Assembly (NCBI GenBank): GCA_950295325.1
Contig: OX485804.1
Location: 6,696,001 to 6,760,000, forward strand
Length of the DNA stretch: 64,000 bases
Direction of reading: 5' to 3'
From: Polytrichum commune
Lineage: Eukaryota; Streptophyta; Polytrichopsida; Polytrichales; Polytrichaceae
Shown here: positions 12,626 to 24,325 of the stretch, piece by piece
Position numbering within the stretch: the stretch's first letter is position 1
Layout of the letters: every line of letters begins with the position of its first letter
Position numbers and translations under genes: made by a program
The notes under the pieces: generated by a model
What the model was told of the DNA's origin: nothing
Seen by the model: the letters and a program-made list of their open reading frames with translations, nothing else
Database searches by the model: none

Positions 12626-12972
12626 TTATTAGACCATTGGTTTTGGTATGCGCCGTTGCCCGGTGAGGGAAGAGAGCTTCGGGTGGTCTCTGAAATGGCC
12701 CAGAGTTTGGCAGCCAACTGGAAGCAGCCACGTATATGTGTTGTGATTCTTTGGTGTTGAGGTATGAAGGTGTTTGTTGTCCGGGGAGATTTTTGGGCAT
12801 AGTCGGTCGAGATCCTAGTGTTTCCAAGATCGACCGGTTACATGTTGACATGTTTCGGTGTTTCTTTATTGAATCAATGAATATTATGTGAATTCCTCTA
12901 AACGGACCGTTAATTCTCCCGAGGTATTGAATTTGAACCAATCACTTCTCAAACTCATATGGTTCATCTGTA

Positions 12973-13500
12973 ACTACAAATTATATGATATTTAGTGTCA
13001 CGTGCGTAATAATGTCACTTACCCTATTTTGAGGCGTACGTTAGGTTACATCACTGAGTTCACAACTTCACCATAAGTGACAACTCATGACACTTGGCGT
13101 TCAAGTGTGTTTATCTTGGCATGAGTATGTTCAATAGCATGTTCAGAAGTCTATGTCTCACAATGGTCTACGAGTTGACTAAAGTGTATACAAATGACAT
13201 TTGCCATCAGTGTGCTCAAGAATGTCTTGCTCTTGCGTAATAACATGTAAACACGCGACACTTAGTATGCTCAAAAAATATTCCCCTTGCATACTAAAAC
13301 ACAAGACCGTCATCTAAAGTACCCCATTGTGCTACTCTAAATGTCACAATGTAGATATTTCTCACTTAAATATGTTACTTATGTTGACGAACAAAATCAT
13401 ATTGGCAATTAGCGGCCGTGACACTTTGAGACCTCTAGGCATCTAGTTTAGGCTCTTCACAAACAATGCACATGACACTAAATATCGTAAATGGTGTAGT
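12973..13500 (+). mobile_element. TIR element, family M2, copy 1 (528 bp)
   Basis: Starts ACTACAAATTATATGATATT followed by TAGTGTCAC, and ends with the reverse complement form (GTGACACTAAATATCG... GGTGTAGT). It matches 20307-20836 over its whole length, sharing for example ATTTTGAGGC, CTCATGACACTTGG and TTGAGACCT at equivalent positions. A copy of equal length 7 kb away defines the boundaries well. No target duplication was identified, and there is no coding capacity. Confidence 0.75.
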
Positions 13501-13530
13501 AGTTGGTTCTCCATGTTCATTGGCAAGTGT

Positions 13531-13740
13531 TATTTGGTTCCTCTGCTTAATCAAACCCCTATATTTGATTGATATGTGGCTTCAGCGAGGATCAAAGAGC
13601 AAACATCATTAAGACACGTGTTTAAAAGAGATTGGACTATGACTTCGCATATTATTAGCTACTCTACACTCAATAGTGAACATAGTTGGGAGGACCTATG
13701 TATTCAACTTAGGAGTCAACAAATGTGCACTTTCAATAAC
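13531..13740 (+). repeat. Dispersed repeat family R4, copy 2
   Basis: The blocks CCTATATTTGATTG, AGAGATTGGACTA and GAGGACCTATGTA recur in the same order at 49650-49840, and in more diverged form at the other R4 sites. It abuts element M2 copy 1. Function unknown. Confidence 0.55.
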
Positions 13741-14384
13741 CATAACTAAATCAAGGGAGGTCTAATTTTTAATCCGATTTATGTTGATGCTTCATCGTAG
13801 ATTTGCTAATACAACACAAGTTTTGCTGTGTAGATTTAATCGGTAGAAGTTGGAAAACATGAAAAATGAACTGAATAACACCCACATACCTTAATAATTG
13901 GTTCTTCAAATGAAGTCCGATTATAAGTTAAGTGAGTGTTGATCTAAAGTGGTCTTTAAAATCAACCAACATTTGGTCTTGGTTGGACAACCGACTAGAA
14001 TTAACAACTTGCACATGATAATAACAGGGTAGAGCACTCTTGTGACTAGCCACTTGTTCTATTTAGAGGGCCGGTTTAAGGGCCCATCATTCCTCATGAT
14101 ACACATGTCTCTAATAAACATACAGCCCCCAATCACATAACTTGCTAGGCTTCCAAGCTCAATTGCATGAGCGGTTTGGGTTTCCAAGTCTATGATGTTT
14201 TCTAGCATGAGTGGAGATTAGCTAGCAGAACACACCACGTGGGGGTTTTTGAATAACACTATTGCTAGGTTTCACACATGTTTTAGTTAACCTCGCCATT
14301 GGTTTGTCGGATCATGAGAACTCGGTGCAAATATCATCCTCACTCTCCCGATTTTATGTGATGTCGGGTCTATGAACCATGTCA
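13741..14384. other. Intergenic, no feature recognised
   Basis: AT-rich sequence with no domain-bearing ORF. A segment near 13870-13920 (GAATAACACCCACATA) recurs near 57.1 kb, suggesting further decayed repeat. Confidence 0.4.
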
Positions 14385-14586
14385 GGTCTAAGATGACCAC
14401 AAACTATTGGGTGATAGTGGAGAAGTAACCATTTCTAAATGAAGTAGTTGGCGTTTCGATTCCCACTTGTGAAATCTTCTCTCTACTTGACAAGGGAAAA
14501 AAAAAAAAAAAAAAAAAGTAGGAAGCCAAGAGTCCACCCACCCACAAGGTAGGCAGTAAACCCCACCTTGCACCAGAAGGATTCTT
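14385..14586 (+). mobile_element. SINE-like retroelement with tRNA-type promoter (copy 2)
   Basis: Box A, TAGTGGAGAAG at 14415-14425, matches TRGYNNARNNG exactly. Box B, GTTTCGATTCC at 14453-14463, differs from GGTTCGANTCC at one base, and the boxes are 27 nt apart. A run of 21 As lies at 14497-14517. Unusually, about 70 bp after the A-run are shared with copy 1 (minus strand, 1-196), so the A-run is internal and the conserved 3' segment ends GGATTCTT. Without a database I cannot exclude a non-SINE repeat that happens to carry these motifs. Confidence 0.65.
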
Positions 14587-15130
14587 GAACAAGGTAAGAC
14601 CAACATGCTCAAGTTCACATCGGATTGCCCGACGTTGGCTACTTATTTGCTTGTGTCTTAGCCAACTAGGGCTACCATCTCTTATGTTCATCACCTCGAA
14701 AAACTTGGAGCCTTTTTGATTAGGAGAGACTACTTCGGAGGTAAGGGAGGGTGTCATGGGTTTTGCCATATTGGATGACAGCTAGGGCTCGGCAGTATCT
14801 AGGTGTGGTGATGGGAATCCTGGCTAAATCCCCACTTACTTTAGCCTAATACTCCTTGAGCTAAAGTCAAGTGCGTATGGGCCTTAAGGACACTTCGAGT
14901 GGTTTGTTGGGTCATCTTATAAAACAAACGGAGAAAAAAAAATTAACAAGAAATAAACAGGGAGGGCTAGCCCATGTTTGTTTGGTTGGAGAGAAAGGGA
15001 GGCCTATTTGGCACACTAAGCCCAATGGTGCCCAAACCTAGCATGTTGGCAATCACTCCTCTCACCAATTCCATCCTTAAGCTCTCGTCCACTACCTATC
15101 ACCCATTAGTTTGGGCCCACACATTTCCAT

Positions 15131-15155
15131 TCCATGCCATGCCATGCCATGCCAA
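15131..15155. repeat. (ATGCC)n pentanucleotide tract
   Basis: About five units of CCATG/ATGCC. A second tract of the same unit lies at about 16005-16026. Confidence 0.85.
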
Positions 15156-15568
15156 GGATATGGCATGTCTCATGGGCCCCACCAACCTATCTTTGAACCT
15201 CTACCATGGATTTATTTTATTTTATTTCAAAAAATATTCTTCTTTTTTTCCTTCTAGTCGGAGCAATCTAAGGATTTCTTGATAGTTGGGCATAAAATTT
15301 GATTGCAAATATTCAGTAGAGAATCACTACAAAGGTGTTACATGATGAAATTTGTGCTCCCATGATCAAATATAGATTTAGGTACAACATGGGTTGTAAG
15401 ACAATAAAAAAATCAATAATGGGTAGGAATGGCAAACCCAATTAAACATGAAATCCTACTTTCTTCATATAAAACGACTACAAAACTAGCATTTAAGAAT
15501 CTTCAATGAGTGTAGTGAAACGTCCTTGAAATGAAGCAATCACGAAACTGGGGGGGGGGGTATTTTAC

Positions 15569-15602
15569 TACACTAAATATTGTATTTAGTGTCATATGGT
15601 AG
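15569..15602. repeat. Solitary M2-like terminal palindrome
   Basis: ACTACACTAAATATTGTATT followed by TAGTGTCA resembles the terminus of family M2 and is itself nearly palindromic. A matching opposite end was not found with certainty. A TTTAGTGTAGATG near 15938-15951 is a candidate. Confidence 0.4.
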
Positions 15603-16303
15603 TTTCTATCACTATGGTAACGATTCCGATGTTGCTTCTTGTGAAAAAGTGTACAAATATCGTCATGGGTCATGGACAAAAACTTGGAGTCCATCCATTG
15701 GCCAAAACCCTACGAACCACATTGTCATGGATGATTGAAATTTGGATGAAAAAAACACTTAGCAAGCGATACTCATGACAACATTGTATATCTATGATCA
15801 CCCCCCCCAAAACAAATGACAAAAAATGACCCAAAAAAAAATGATAATTAGGTTAGCATTTAGTATCGGTAACACTACACCCGAGTTTACAACCAATATC
15901 GAGCATTACGATTAGAATCGGTGACCATGTGTACAAAATGTTTAGTGTAGATGTCTTTTTGCCTTGGTACAATTTGATGGGGCCCAAAGCAAAGTGCCCT
16001 AGGCCCCATGCCATGCCATGCCATCGCACCCCATGCTACACCATGGCTAGCTCGTAAGCCTTACGCAGCCGAACCAAGGGCGGATGAAGGGACGGGAGGA
16101 GCTCATGGAACACTAGTAGAAAGGCATGATCCGCGTGCATACCATGCCTTTCGACATCACATTCGTTAGCAAGGGAACAAGTGGCACGCCGCCACGTGGC
16201 GGCCGGATTGGGCCGCCTCGTGAACCGGTCCGAATTCCTTTGATCTTGGCTTTGTCACGGTGGGTGAGAATCCGCTTGGAACCACCGCCGCCGGGGGGGG
16301 ATA

Positions 16304-17193
16304 TACCCTATGTAGATTAGACTATACAATGTACCTCTTGCACTTTAACATGCTAAATAGGATGTTTAGTGTTTGATTATTTTTAATGTTGTTACCACCT
16401 TACCCTGCTCAACACTAATTTTCACTTTTTTTTGACAATTATGCCCCTTCTCCACCTGACTTTACCAAATAACCAAAGTTTTTTCCTAAAAACCGGGTAA
16501 AGCTCCCTTGGTTATAGGGGAGGCATCCGGCTGTCCTGATGCACTTACACGAACTTGCTCCGGAGGATTTTGAGTAGGTTTTAGTTAAGTAGCTTTCACT
16601 GTACCCTATGTAGATTAGACTATACAATGTACCTCTTGCACTTTGATACGCTAAATAGGATGTTTAGTGTTTGATTATATTTAATGTTGTTACCACCTTA
16701 CCCTGCTCAACACTAATTTTCATTCTTTTTTGACAATTATGCCCCCTCCCCACTTGACTTTACCAAATAACCAAAGTTTTTTCCTAAAAACCGGGTAAAG
16801 CTCCCTTGGTTATAGGGGAGGCATCCGGCTGTCCTGATGCACTTACACGAACTTGCTCCGGAGGATTTTGAGTAGGTTTTAGTTAAGTAGCTTTCACTGT
16901 ACCCTGTGTAGATTAGACTATACAATGTACCTCTTGCACTTCAATATGCTAAATAGGATGTTTAGTGTTTGATTATATTTAATGTTGTTATCACCTTACT
17001 CTGTTCAACACTAATTTTCAATTTTTTTTGACAATTATGCCCCCTCCCCACCTGACTTTACCAAATAACCAAAGTCTTTTCTAAAAACTGGGTAAATCTC
17101 CCTTAGTTATAGGGGAGGCATCTGGCTATCCCAATGCACCTATACGAACTTGCTCCGGAGGATTTTGAGTAGATTTTAGTTAAGTAGCTTTCA
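16304..17193 (+). repeat. Tandem array, three copies of a 298-bp unit
   Basis: Units start at 16304, 16602 and 16900 with TACCCTATGTAGATTAGACT (TACCCTGTG in the third). Periods are exactly 298 and 298, and the third unit ends near 17193. The first two are nearly identical and the third is more diverged. Each holds GGTTATAGGGGAGGCATC and CTTGCTCCGGAGGATTTTGA. The 62-codon minus ORFs at 16439-16627 and 16737-16925 are repeat-born. The array is satellite-like but only three units long. Confidence 0.92.
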
Positions 17194-17415
17194 CACATGT
17201 TCACTATTCATTAAGGATTTTTTCATATTCTTACTAACACTAAATGCAAATATATACCTTTCCGCATAACACCATACTTGATAATTAGTGTTTGAATTTA
17301 CATTTAATGTTATCTACTTTCATAGGGTTATTGATATTTAGTGTGTGCATTCGTATCTAGTGTACCAAACACTAAAGTGTAGCCTTAGTGCTAGGTTTTG
17401 GATTCTTGTACGCAA

Positions 17416-17914
17416 GGGCCACTTCACACACGAGACTCAGAGCCCGTGACCGTTGCATTTCAAGCACTCTCGTTGGTGGGAAAGGTGGAGCCGGTCCAAG
17501 TTCGCTTCTTCACACTGCACTTGAGGGACCAACGGAGTTGTGGATGCAAGATGAATGTAAAGGCTACATGACACCGAGCGGATCATGTTTCATCGGTCAC
17601 TTGGACTATTTTCAAAAACCACCTCTTGGAGGTAGGCCTACCGCAAAACCGGGAGAGACCATGGCACCCCGAATGCTCACAACCAGTGATTTATTCTACT
17701 TTAGTCTTTATCATGTATGAGGACCCACATGAATAGAAACTCATTGAAATAGCATTTGGTTGAGGGCCATGTCACATATGACTTCACACTACGCTCGAGG
17801 GTCCGTGACCACACTACATGAATTTGGAGGTGTGTTGGGACGGCCTTGGGGCACTTTCTTATGGGCTCTCACAATCTCATGGTCACGGCTCTTGGCCCGT
17901 GTGTGAAGTGGCCC
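17416..17914 (+). mobile_element. PIF/Harbinger-like MITE, family M1, copy 3 (full length)
   Basis: Termini are GGGCCACTTCACACACGAGA and TGTGTGAAGTGGCCC, with TIR similarity continuing into the GAGCCCGTGACC / GGTCACGGCTCT blocks, about 35 bp in all. Length is 499 bp, and the flanks are CAA and TAA. It is the best reference for the family in this window. The ORF at 17388-17720 is not a real gene. Confidence 0.78.
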
Positions 17915-18022
17915 TAAGTTAGAGTAGAGTGGAACTGCAGTGGGTAGGTGATAATAATAAGTGGCCATGTGGTTCACACATGGAGTGAGTCAGTCGGTCT
18001 TTATTTGTTGTGTGGCTCATAA

Positions 18023-18258
18023 GCAATGGCACAGGGAGAACCAGACCGCTAGTTAAAGACGAACCGGTTGAGTGTGAGAAATGATCGGTTGAAGTTCAAG
18101 ACTTTGGGAAAAAAATACCCGTCATTCTACATGAATATGTGGAATAATTCTTATATTAATAAAGAAAAACCCCAATACCGTAGCATGTACCTGGTTGGAC
18201 TTGGAAACACTAGGATATTGATCGACTATGTCCAAAAATCTCCCCGGACATTGTCGTA
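18023..18258 (+). repeat. Dispersed repeat family R3, copy 2
   Basis: Contains AACCGGTTGAGTGTGAGAAA, GTTGGACTTGGAAACACTAG and GTCCAAAAATCTCCCCGGAC in the order seen at 51447-51672. Similarity with the 25.6-kb copy continues downstream (TTCATATGAATA... CATTGTCAAAGTGAA). Confidence 0.65.
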
Positions 18259-18480
18259 AGGCTTAAGGTAGACGAAAATGTTTATTTGCCACTTTCCTCG
18301 TAACTTATCAGAGTTCATATGAATATCTTCTTCATTGTCAAAGTGAAGGTTCTCGTGCTCGTTAAATGGTCATATAGCACCCCTCCCTCTCACCCCTTCC
18401 AATCTCCACCAATTGTGTTCACTATAGAGTCTAGAATGCTTCTTATCCGGTAACCGGTAAAGCCACTAGTTACTCACATA

Positions 18481-18617
18481 GTGTCTACTCCCTGCAAAGG
18501 GTGAAGTAGTATTACATCCAACGCCACTACCCTGGGGTATGGCCAAGGATGCCCTACGAACAGACACTCTATTCACTCCGGCCCCTCCCCACATGGATTG
18601 GAGTTCTTCTTCTTCTA
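18481..18617 (+). repeat. Dispersed repeat R5, copy 1
   Basis: GTGTCTACTCCCTGCAAAGG, then GAAGTAG, ACGCCACTACC, CTACGAACA, ATTCACTCCGGCC and GGAGTTCTTCTTCTTCT. The same order occurs at 30502-30635. It is moderately GC-rich compared with its surroundings. Origin unknown, possibly a retroelement fragment. Confidence 0.6.
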
Positions 18618-18779
18618 AAGCTTGCGATCCAAACTCTTGTGAACACATGTATTTGTTATCCATCCTTGGCGACACACCAAATCACATATTACTCGATGCA
18701 TGTATAAGGAAAGCAATTGAACAAGGGTTGTCTACCTTGAGTGTACCTACGCGGGCCTTATGTGCTCACTCTTCTAAGT

Positions 18780-18930
18780 CAAGCACCTATATTTGAGTGG
18801 TAAATGGCAAGGCTTTAGTGAGAAACAAACATCAAAAAGCCATGTGTTACAATGAGATTGGCCTACGTGCCCAAATAAAAACCATTGTTATATGTTCTCA
18901 AGTGAATACAATTGGGAGGGCCTGTTCGAT
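18780..18930 (+). repeat. Dispersed repeat family R4, copy 3
   Basis: TATTTGAGTGGTAAATGGCA, CATGTGTTACAATGAGATTG and ACAATTGGGAGGGCCT match the R4 block order. A further shorter copy lies at 19195-19300. Confidence 0.55.
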
Positions 18931-19194
18931 CACCTAACATAGTGAAATGATCTTCATTGTGAACTCTTTAAGCTTTTTGTATTTCAATCCAAATTTTGAA
19001 ACTTGAAATGGAAGTTTGCGTGATGCACAATTGATAACCAAACAAGATGATTCTTGATATGATCCAACTACTCACCAAAGTTGTGCGTGGAGTTGGAAGT
19101 GCCCACAGTAGGCCCAAATACCTTGTGCACGTGGATTCTTTTCCAAATGGCATTTGTTAATGTATGTTGGTCCTTGGGCGTAGTCGCTCTTCTT

Positions 19195-19300
19195 AATCGG
19201 ACACCAATCTTTGAGTGGTAAGTATATGGCAAGACTTGCGGTTCAAACTAGACACTCATAACGCATGTGTTATGATGAGTAAGACAAAATATAGACATTG
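19195..19300 (+). repeat. Dispersed repeat family R4, copy 4 (partial)
   Basis: CTTTGAGTGGTAAGTATATG with GCATGTGTTATGATGAG. It lies close behind copy 3 in the same orientation, suggesting a local tandem duplication. Confidence 0.5.
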
Positions 19301-20306
19301 TTCCCAGCTCAATTGTCAATGTGTTTGGAATTTCCACGTGATTACCCTCAAAAAAATAGATTCTCCATTTTGAGTTTTCATAGCTTATGTAAATTTTACC
19401 TATATTATAAAGGTCAACAACATTATTACTTGGAACTTATACCACCACCCCCTCCCCCCTCAAAATTCTCACATAGTAAATGGAAAATGTAAGTTAGATA
19501 TTGATATTTTCAAATGATATCGATTGAGTAGGAACGCCATGTGTCATGGAAACACCGACCGCACAGTCTAGAGATATTTAGTCACATAGCTATTTGACCT
19601 AGTTTTGTGTGGCTCGAGCCTTAAATGGGCATTTTGTTAGAATGGTTAGGAAATTTGTGGGAAACTCCTAAATCTGCATTCCAAAATGAAGCGATGTGTT
19701 GCGTTTTAGAGCATTTTGACTATTTTACAACCAAAGTGACCTTTTAAGGCTTTCGTACCTTCTCCCTACATGAACTCAGCAATGCAAACAAACCATTTGA
19801 TTAGGTATATCAAAGTTCGTGTTCTGTTAAATTTTTGAATGGCATCACTAAGGGTGGGAAGGAATCATGCATTTATCATTTAGAAAGAGAGGAACTTTGG
19901 CCCAAAGGGCCAATGTGAATGAAGAGTCTATTGGGGGGAGTGTTATCAAAACTTGTCATGTACCCATATTTAACTTAGACAATCTCATTTTCACGTCAAA
20001 ATGTGTTGCTCTCTTGGCTACATAGAACTTGTAGTTGGTGAAAATCAATCAAAGGTTTGGCCATGTGCATATAGTACCTAGTTTATGTGTAAGCTCTACT
20101 TAGAGCTTACATGGACAAATGGACGTGACATTCAACTTAGTTCTCCCCCTAAGAAAATTTATTAAATACAAATTAGTAAACATGTGTGTGAGTTTCGATG
20201 GTAATTCCTAAGTTCAAGTGAGGAGTTGAGGACTACCAAATGTCATATGCTCAACACCAAAAGAAACTATGGCCTGATGATTATATATTTCAAAAAAGTA
20301 TTTTGT
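19301..20306. other. Intergenic, no gene recognised
   Basis: AT-rich; short ORFs only, without domains. Confidence 0.4.
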
Positions 20307-20836
20307 ACTACACCATTCATTGTATTTAGTGTCACTTACCTTATTTTGAGGCATATGCTAAGTTACATAAACGATCAACAACTTCACCGTTAGTGTCGCC
20401 TCATGACACTTGGTGTTCGAGTGAACTTATTATTATCTTGGCATGGATATGCTCAATATTGTTATGAGGTATATGCCTATGTTACACAATGGTCCACAAG
20501 TTGATTAAAGTGTCCACAAATGATACTTTGGGCATCAGTATGCCCAAAAACATCTTCTTCTTGCATATTGAAATGTGAACACATGACACTTGCCATTAGT
20601 ATGCTCCATAATGTTGCCCCTTGCATACTCCAACGCAAAAGTATAATCTCAAGTACTATAATGTGCTACGCTATATGTCATCAAATAAATAATTTCACGC
20701 TTCAAAAAATTACTATTATTGACAAACAATGTCATACTAACAATTAGTAGACGCGACTCTTTGAGACCTATAGACATCCAATTTAGGTCCTTTGCAAATA
20801 ACATACGTGACACTAAACATCATAAAACGGTATAAC
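20307..20836 (+). mobile_element. TIR element, family M2, copy 2 (530 bp)
   Basis: Begins ACTACACCATTCATTGTATT with TAGTGTCAC, and ends GTGACACTAAACATC... GGTATAAC. It is collinear with 12973-13500 throughout, the same length within 2 bp, and has no coding potential. The right terminus is eroded. Confidence 0.75.
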
Positions 20837-21394
20837 ACGCACATAAGAAGTTGGGTTTCATATCACGGGGCATTTCATTGCTTCTTCATTAAAGACTCGG
20901 GAAACCCACATAAACCCACTAAGAGATAACTTACATCCGTTCATTAGGTACCGAAAGAACCTATGATTTCATGTGTCGCTTTTTCGTGGATGGCCATTGG
21001 GCACCCCCCCCCCCATAATTAGTTATAGTACACCCCTTGGAAATCAACCTCGTAGCTATGTGGCTTGTAAAGTTTCACCCAAATGACACGTATGCACTCC
21101 GTAGTACATTCAACATTCATTACTACAACACTCTTGCCCATAATATCTACTAGTCATGATATGAGGGGTGTGGATTTTTATTTTTTATTTTTTCTCTTTT
21201 CAAAGGACAAGTCTACACCACTTATGGGGCTTAGTGTGAAATGGTGCCGACTTAGTGTCCATAGACTCTAGTGGTTTAGGGTTTCCCACCGCATCATTAT
21301 CAAGTGGGGTTGCTTGTATGTACATCGTGGAATAGGCAATGCTTTGCCCATTTACGGCGGCGGCTACCGTAGTTGTGGGGTCTATTTCATCATT

Positions 21395-23116
21395 ACTACA
21401 ACGTTTATGGTATTTGGTGTCACTTCTTCCCGTAGATGTAGATGCTCTTTATTGTCATCTCGATCTGTGCCAGGATGTAGTTCCCATGTGGGATACATGT
21501 GGGTCTTAGTGAATGTGAGCACGACACGTGTCAAAATTTGAGGACAAACTAACTGATTTGTGTCGGAATAGAGAGTCTTCTACGGTATTTGGAGTTACAC
21601 ATGGTTGTAACTTCTCACTGCATATTTCATTTGTTATCAACAAAGAGTATGTAGGTTGTATGGTGTGAGGCCTAAACCCCCACCTTTATGCGTCGTAGTC
21701 CAGGTGGGAGTTCAAGGCTCACATTCCTTTGAATACTTTCCCGGGATGTCCACTAGCACCACACCCACAATTCCAAGCAAAAAAAATAACCCCCAATCTT
21801 TTATTTATTTATCCATTTTTTTAGTGAGAGCTTGGAGTGTTTATAAACACTCGTTGTTCCCTCCACCTAATCACACACATTGATGGTTCTAACGTCTAAC
21901 TTCCCCTTGTCCTAATCTAATCCTTACCCCCCCCCCCAAACTATGTGACCTAACTGATCCCCTAATCTGTGACCTAATCACTATATCCCTTAATCCCTAA
22001 CTTCTTGATTTATGCTCCCCTTGAGTACGGCCATCTAGGCTCCCAGCCAGCTGGCCTAGCAGCTTGTGTCTCTGCTGGGACCAACACCCTTCTCTGCAGA
22101 CTCCCATCCTCGCTACCCACTGAAGGCCTTCATGTTCACAGCCCTTCGCACTACCAGCTACCCTCCTCGGGCCTCCACCTCGCTGCATCACCTCCTTCCT
22201 ATTCATTCCCACTGCTACCACATCTTCTACCTCCGCCCCTGGTCCACCATTTGGATTTCCCTACTTGCAAGTAAATCGCCCTGTGTCGCGAAAATGAGCG
22301 ACCTACCTGAGACATCCCTTCAACTGTATTCAACCTCGGTGAGGTAGTTCCAACGCTGGCATCGACATTCTGCAATTGCATTCTTCCACAACCCCCAATC
22401 TTTCCCGACCTTCGGAGGCTAGAATGTGGCCCTTCCCCCCAGATTATCACCCTCGGTGTGACTGATACCTCTCCACCATCAGCTCACATGTTGCCTCATG
22501 CTGTGGTGCATCAATCTCAGCAGAAAATTCCCTCCTACCTAGCTCGATGCATGGACTGCCATTCCCGCAGCCATTCCAACAACCATACAACAGAGAGACA
22601 GATTGCGAATGTTTTCGGCCTGTTAGCCCCAGGGCCACCGAGACCCTGAGATCTCGGTCCTGATCCATCTAGAGAAGGAGACAGTCCCCCCCCCCCGGTC
22701 CTTGAACGAACAACTGCCATACCCCATTCAAACAGCCCCCCTTGCTCTATTCGGCTATTAAACCCACCATCAATTAAATCAACTCAATCCCTCCCTTTTA
22801 ACTAAGCTCCTTTAATGCAACCTCAACCCGTAAAACTAAACTAACACACAAAACTTCACCCTTAACCCAACTTCAAACCCAAACCCAAATCCACACTCTT
22901 TTTATATTTTTTTGATTGAATAATAGAATTCAAAACCCGAACTTGATAGACAACAAGGGTTAAGAACAATTGTGGGCACCATTTTGGGCTCACATATGGT
23001 CGGTATATAAAATAAATGACTGTACTTTGTTAAAAAAAATTACATTTTAAACAAAAAGTTATAGCCTTGTGTAACTTTGGATATCAAGTGACACTAAATA
23101 CCATAAATGATGTAGT
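21395..23116. mobile_element. 1.7-kb M2-type element with GC-rich cargo
   Basis: The termini are 31-bp inverted repeats at 21395-21425 and 23086-23116, differing at only 3 positions, starting ACTACA and ending GTGTCACTT. The ends match the M2 family, but the interior (22000-22740) is markedly more GC-rich, with overlapping ORFs on both strands (22005-22274, 22066-22347, 22450-22199, 22668-22447). None has a recognisable domain. This is compatible with captured host sequence (Pack-type element) or with a decayed longer family member. Poly-C runs lie at 21927-21937 and 22686-22696. Confidence 0.6.
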
Positions 23117-23533
23117 GCTTGAATGTAGTTTCCGCGTTGGATTGAAGTGGGCCTCAACTAGTAACTATACGACACTTGGCATAAATTGGGGGGGGGGTGG
23201 GAGAGCAAATGAGTGTTATTGCCCTAGTAAATAGTTTTTGTGACAATATTGGACACCATTACCGACCTTTGAATTCGTATACCTATCAACAAGGATTTCA
23301 CATTGATTTCACAAGGACACAAGGTCGCAATTTCAATCTTTCCATCGTTCAAAGGCATGAAAGGTTGGGTTATGAGTTGAACAATAGCGAACGCATTGTA
23401 AGCTAAACGTTGAGTTAGCACTTAAAAGATAATGTACCTTAAAAGTATGTATTGACATTGGCTTTACATGAAACAAAACTTGGGCACGTGCATTTGGAAG
23501 GAGTGAATTCATGTATATGAGTGCACCTCTCGT

Positions 23534-24325
23534 TCATTGAACATAACAACCTTGAAGTAGTGTGTGGTATGGGTGTTACTCTATGTAGTTGATTTGACGC
23601 CGAAATTAGATTTAAAGACTTTCAATTGGCGTACTCATAGTCCTTCGAGATGAATTGGCAACAAATTTAGAAGGGGGTTAAGTTTTTAAGTTGGATAAAA
23701 TGAGAGGTACACTTGTATACAACAATTCCCTCTTTCTCTCCCTTGCATTTTGAGATGAAATTTCAAGAGGATGAGCATGTGGCTTACCAATCAAGCCACA
23801 ATGGGGAAAGAGCGGGGGGATAGGGAACTATCGTACATGAACGTACCTGTCATTCATTCAACATAACAACTTTGAAGTAATATGTAGCCCAAAGGTTATT
23901 TTTTGCAGTTGAATTGACAATAAATTAGTTCTAAAGATCCCCAATTAATGGTACTCAAAGACATTTGAGATGAATCAACAACAAATTTAGTAGGGGGTAA
24001 AGTTTTTACATTGGACGAAATGAGAGTTACACTCGTATATGATCTCTCTCTACATAAAAAGCTTTGAAGTAATATGCAACTTGAAGGTTATTTTTTGCAG
24101 TTGAATCGACACTAAATGAGTTCTAAGGACTCCCAATCAATGGTACTCAAAGACAATTGAAATAAATTGACAACAAATTCAGTAGGGGGTCGAGTTTTCG
24201 CGTTGGATAAAATGAGAGTACACTCGTATACAAGAATTCCCTCTCTCTCTCCCTTGCATGTTGACATGAATTTCAAGAGGATGAGCATGTGGCCTACCAA
24301 CCAAGCCGCAATGGGGAAAGTAAAA
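23534..24325 (+). repeat. Degenerate tandem array of about 200-310-bp units (three units)
   Basis: Units begin near 23534, 23855 and 24055. The order CATAACAAC..TTGAAGTA, GTAGTTGATTTGAC/GCAGTTGAATTGAC, ACAAATTTAGTAGGGGGT, ATGAGAG and ACTCGTATA repeats. Units 1 and 3 also share CTCTCCCTTGCAT, TTTCAAGAGGATGAGCATGT and GCAATGGGGAAAG. Unit 2 lacks this tail. Confidence 0.75.

Noticed and set aside
14404-14769. 121-codon minus ORF with a poly-Phe stretch
   Set aside because: The Phe run is the SINE A-run read in reverse.
16439-16925. Two near-identical 62-aa minus ORFs as a paralogous gene pair
   Set aside because: Both fall at the same place in the 298-bp tandem unit.
16304-17193. CRISPR-like direct repeats
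   Set aside because: The repeat unit is 298 bp without spacers, and the window is eukaryotic.
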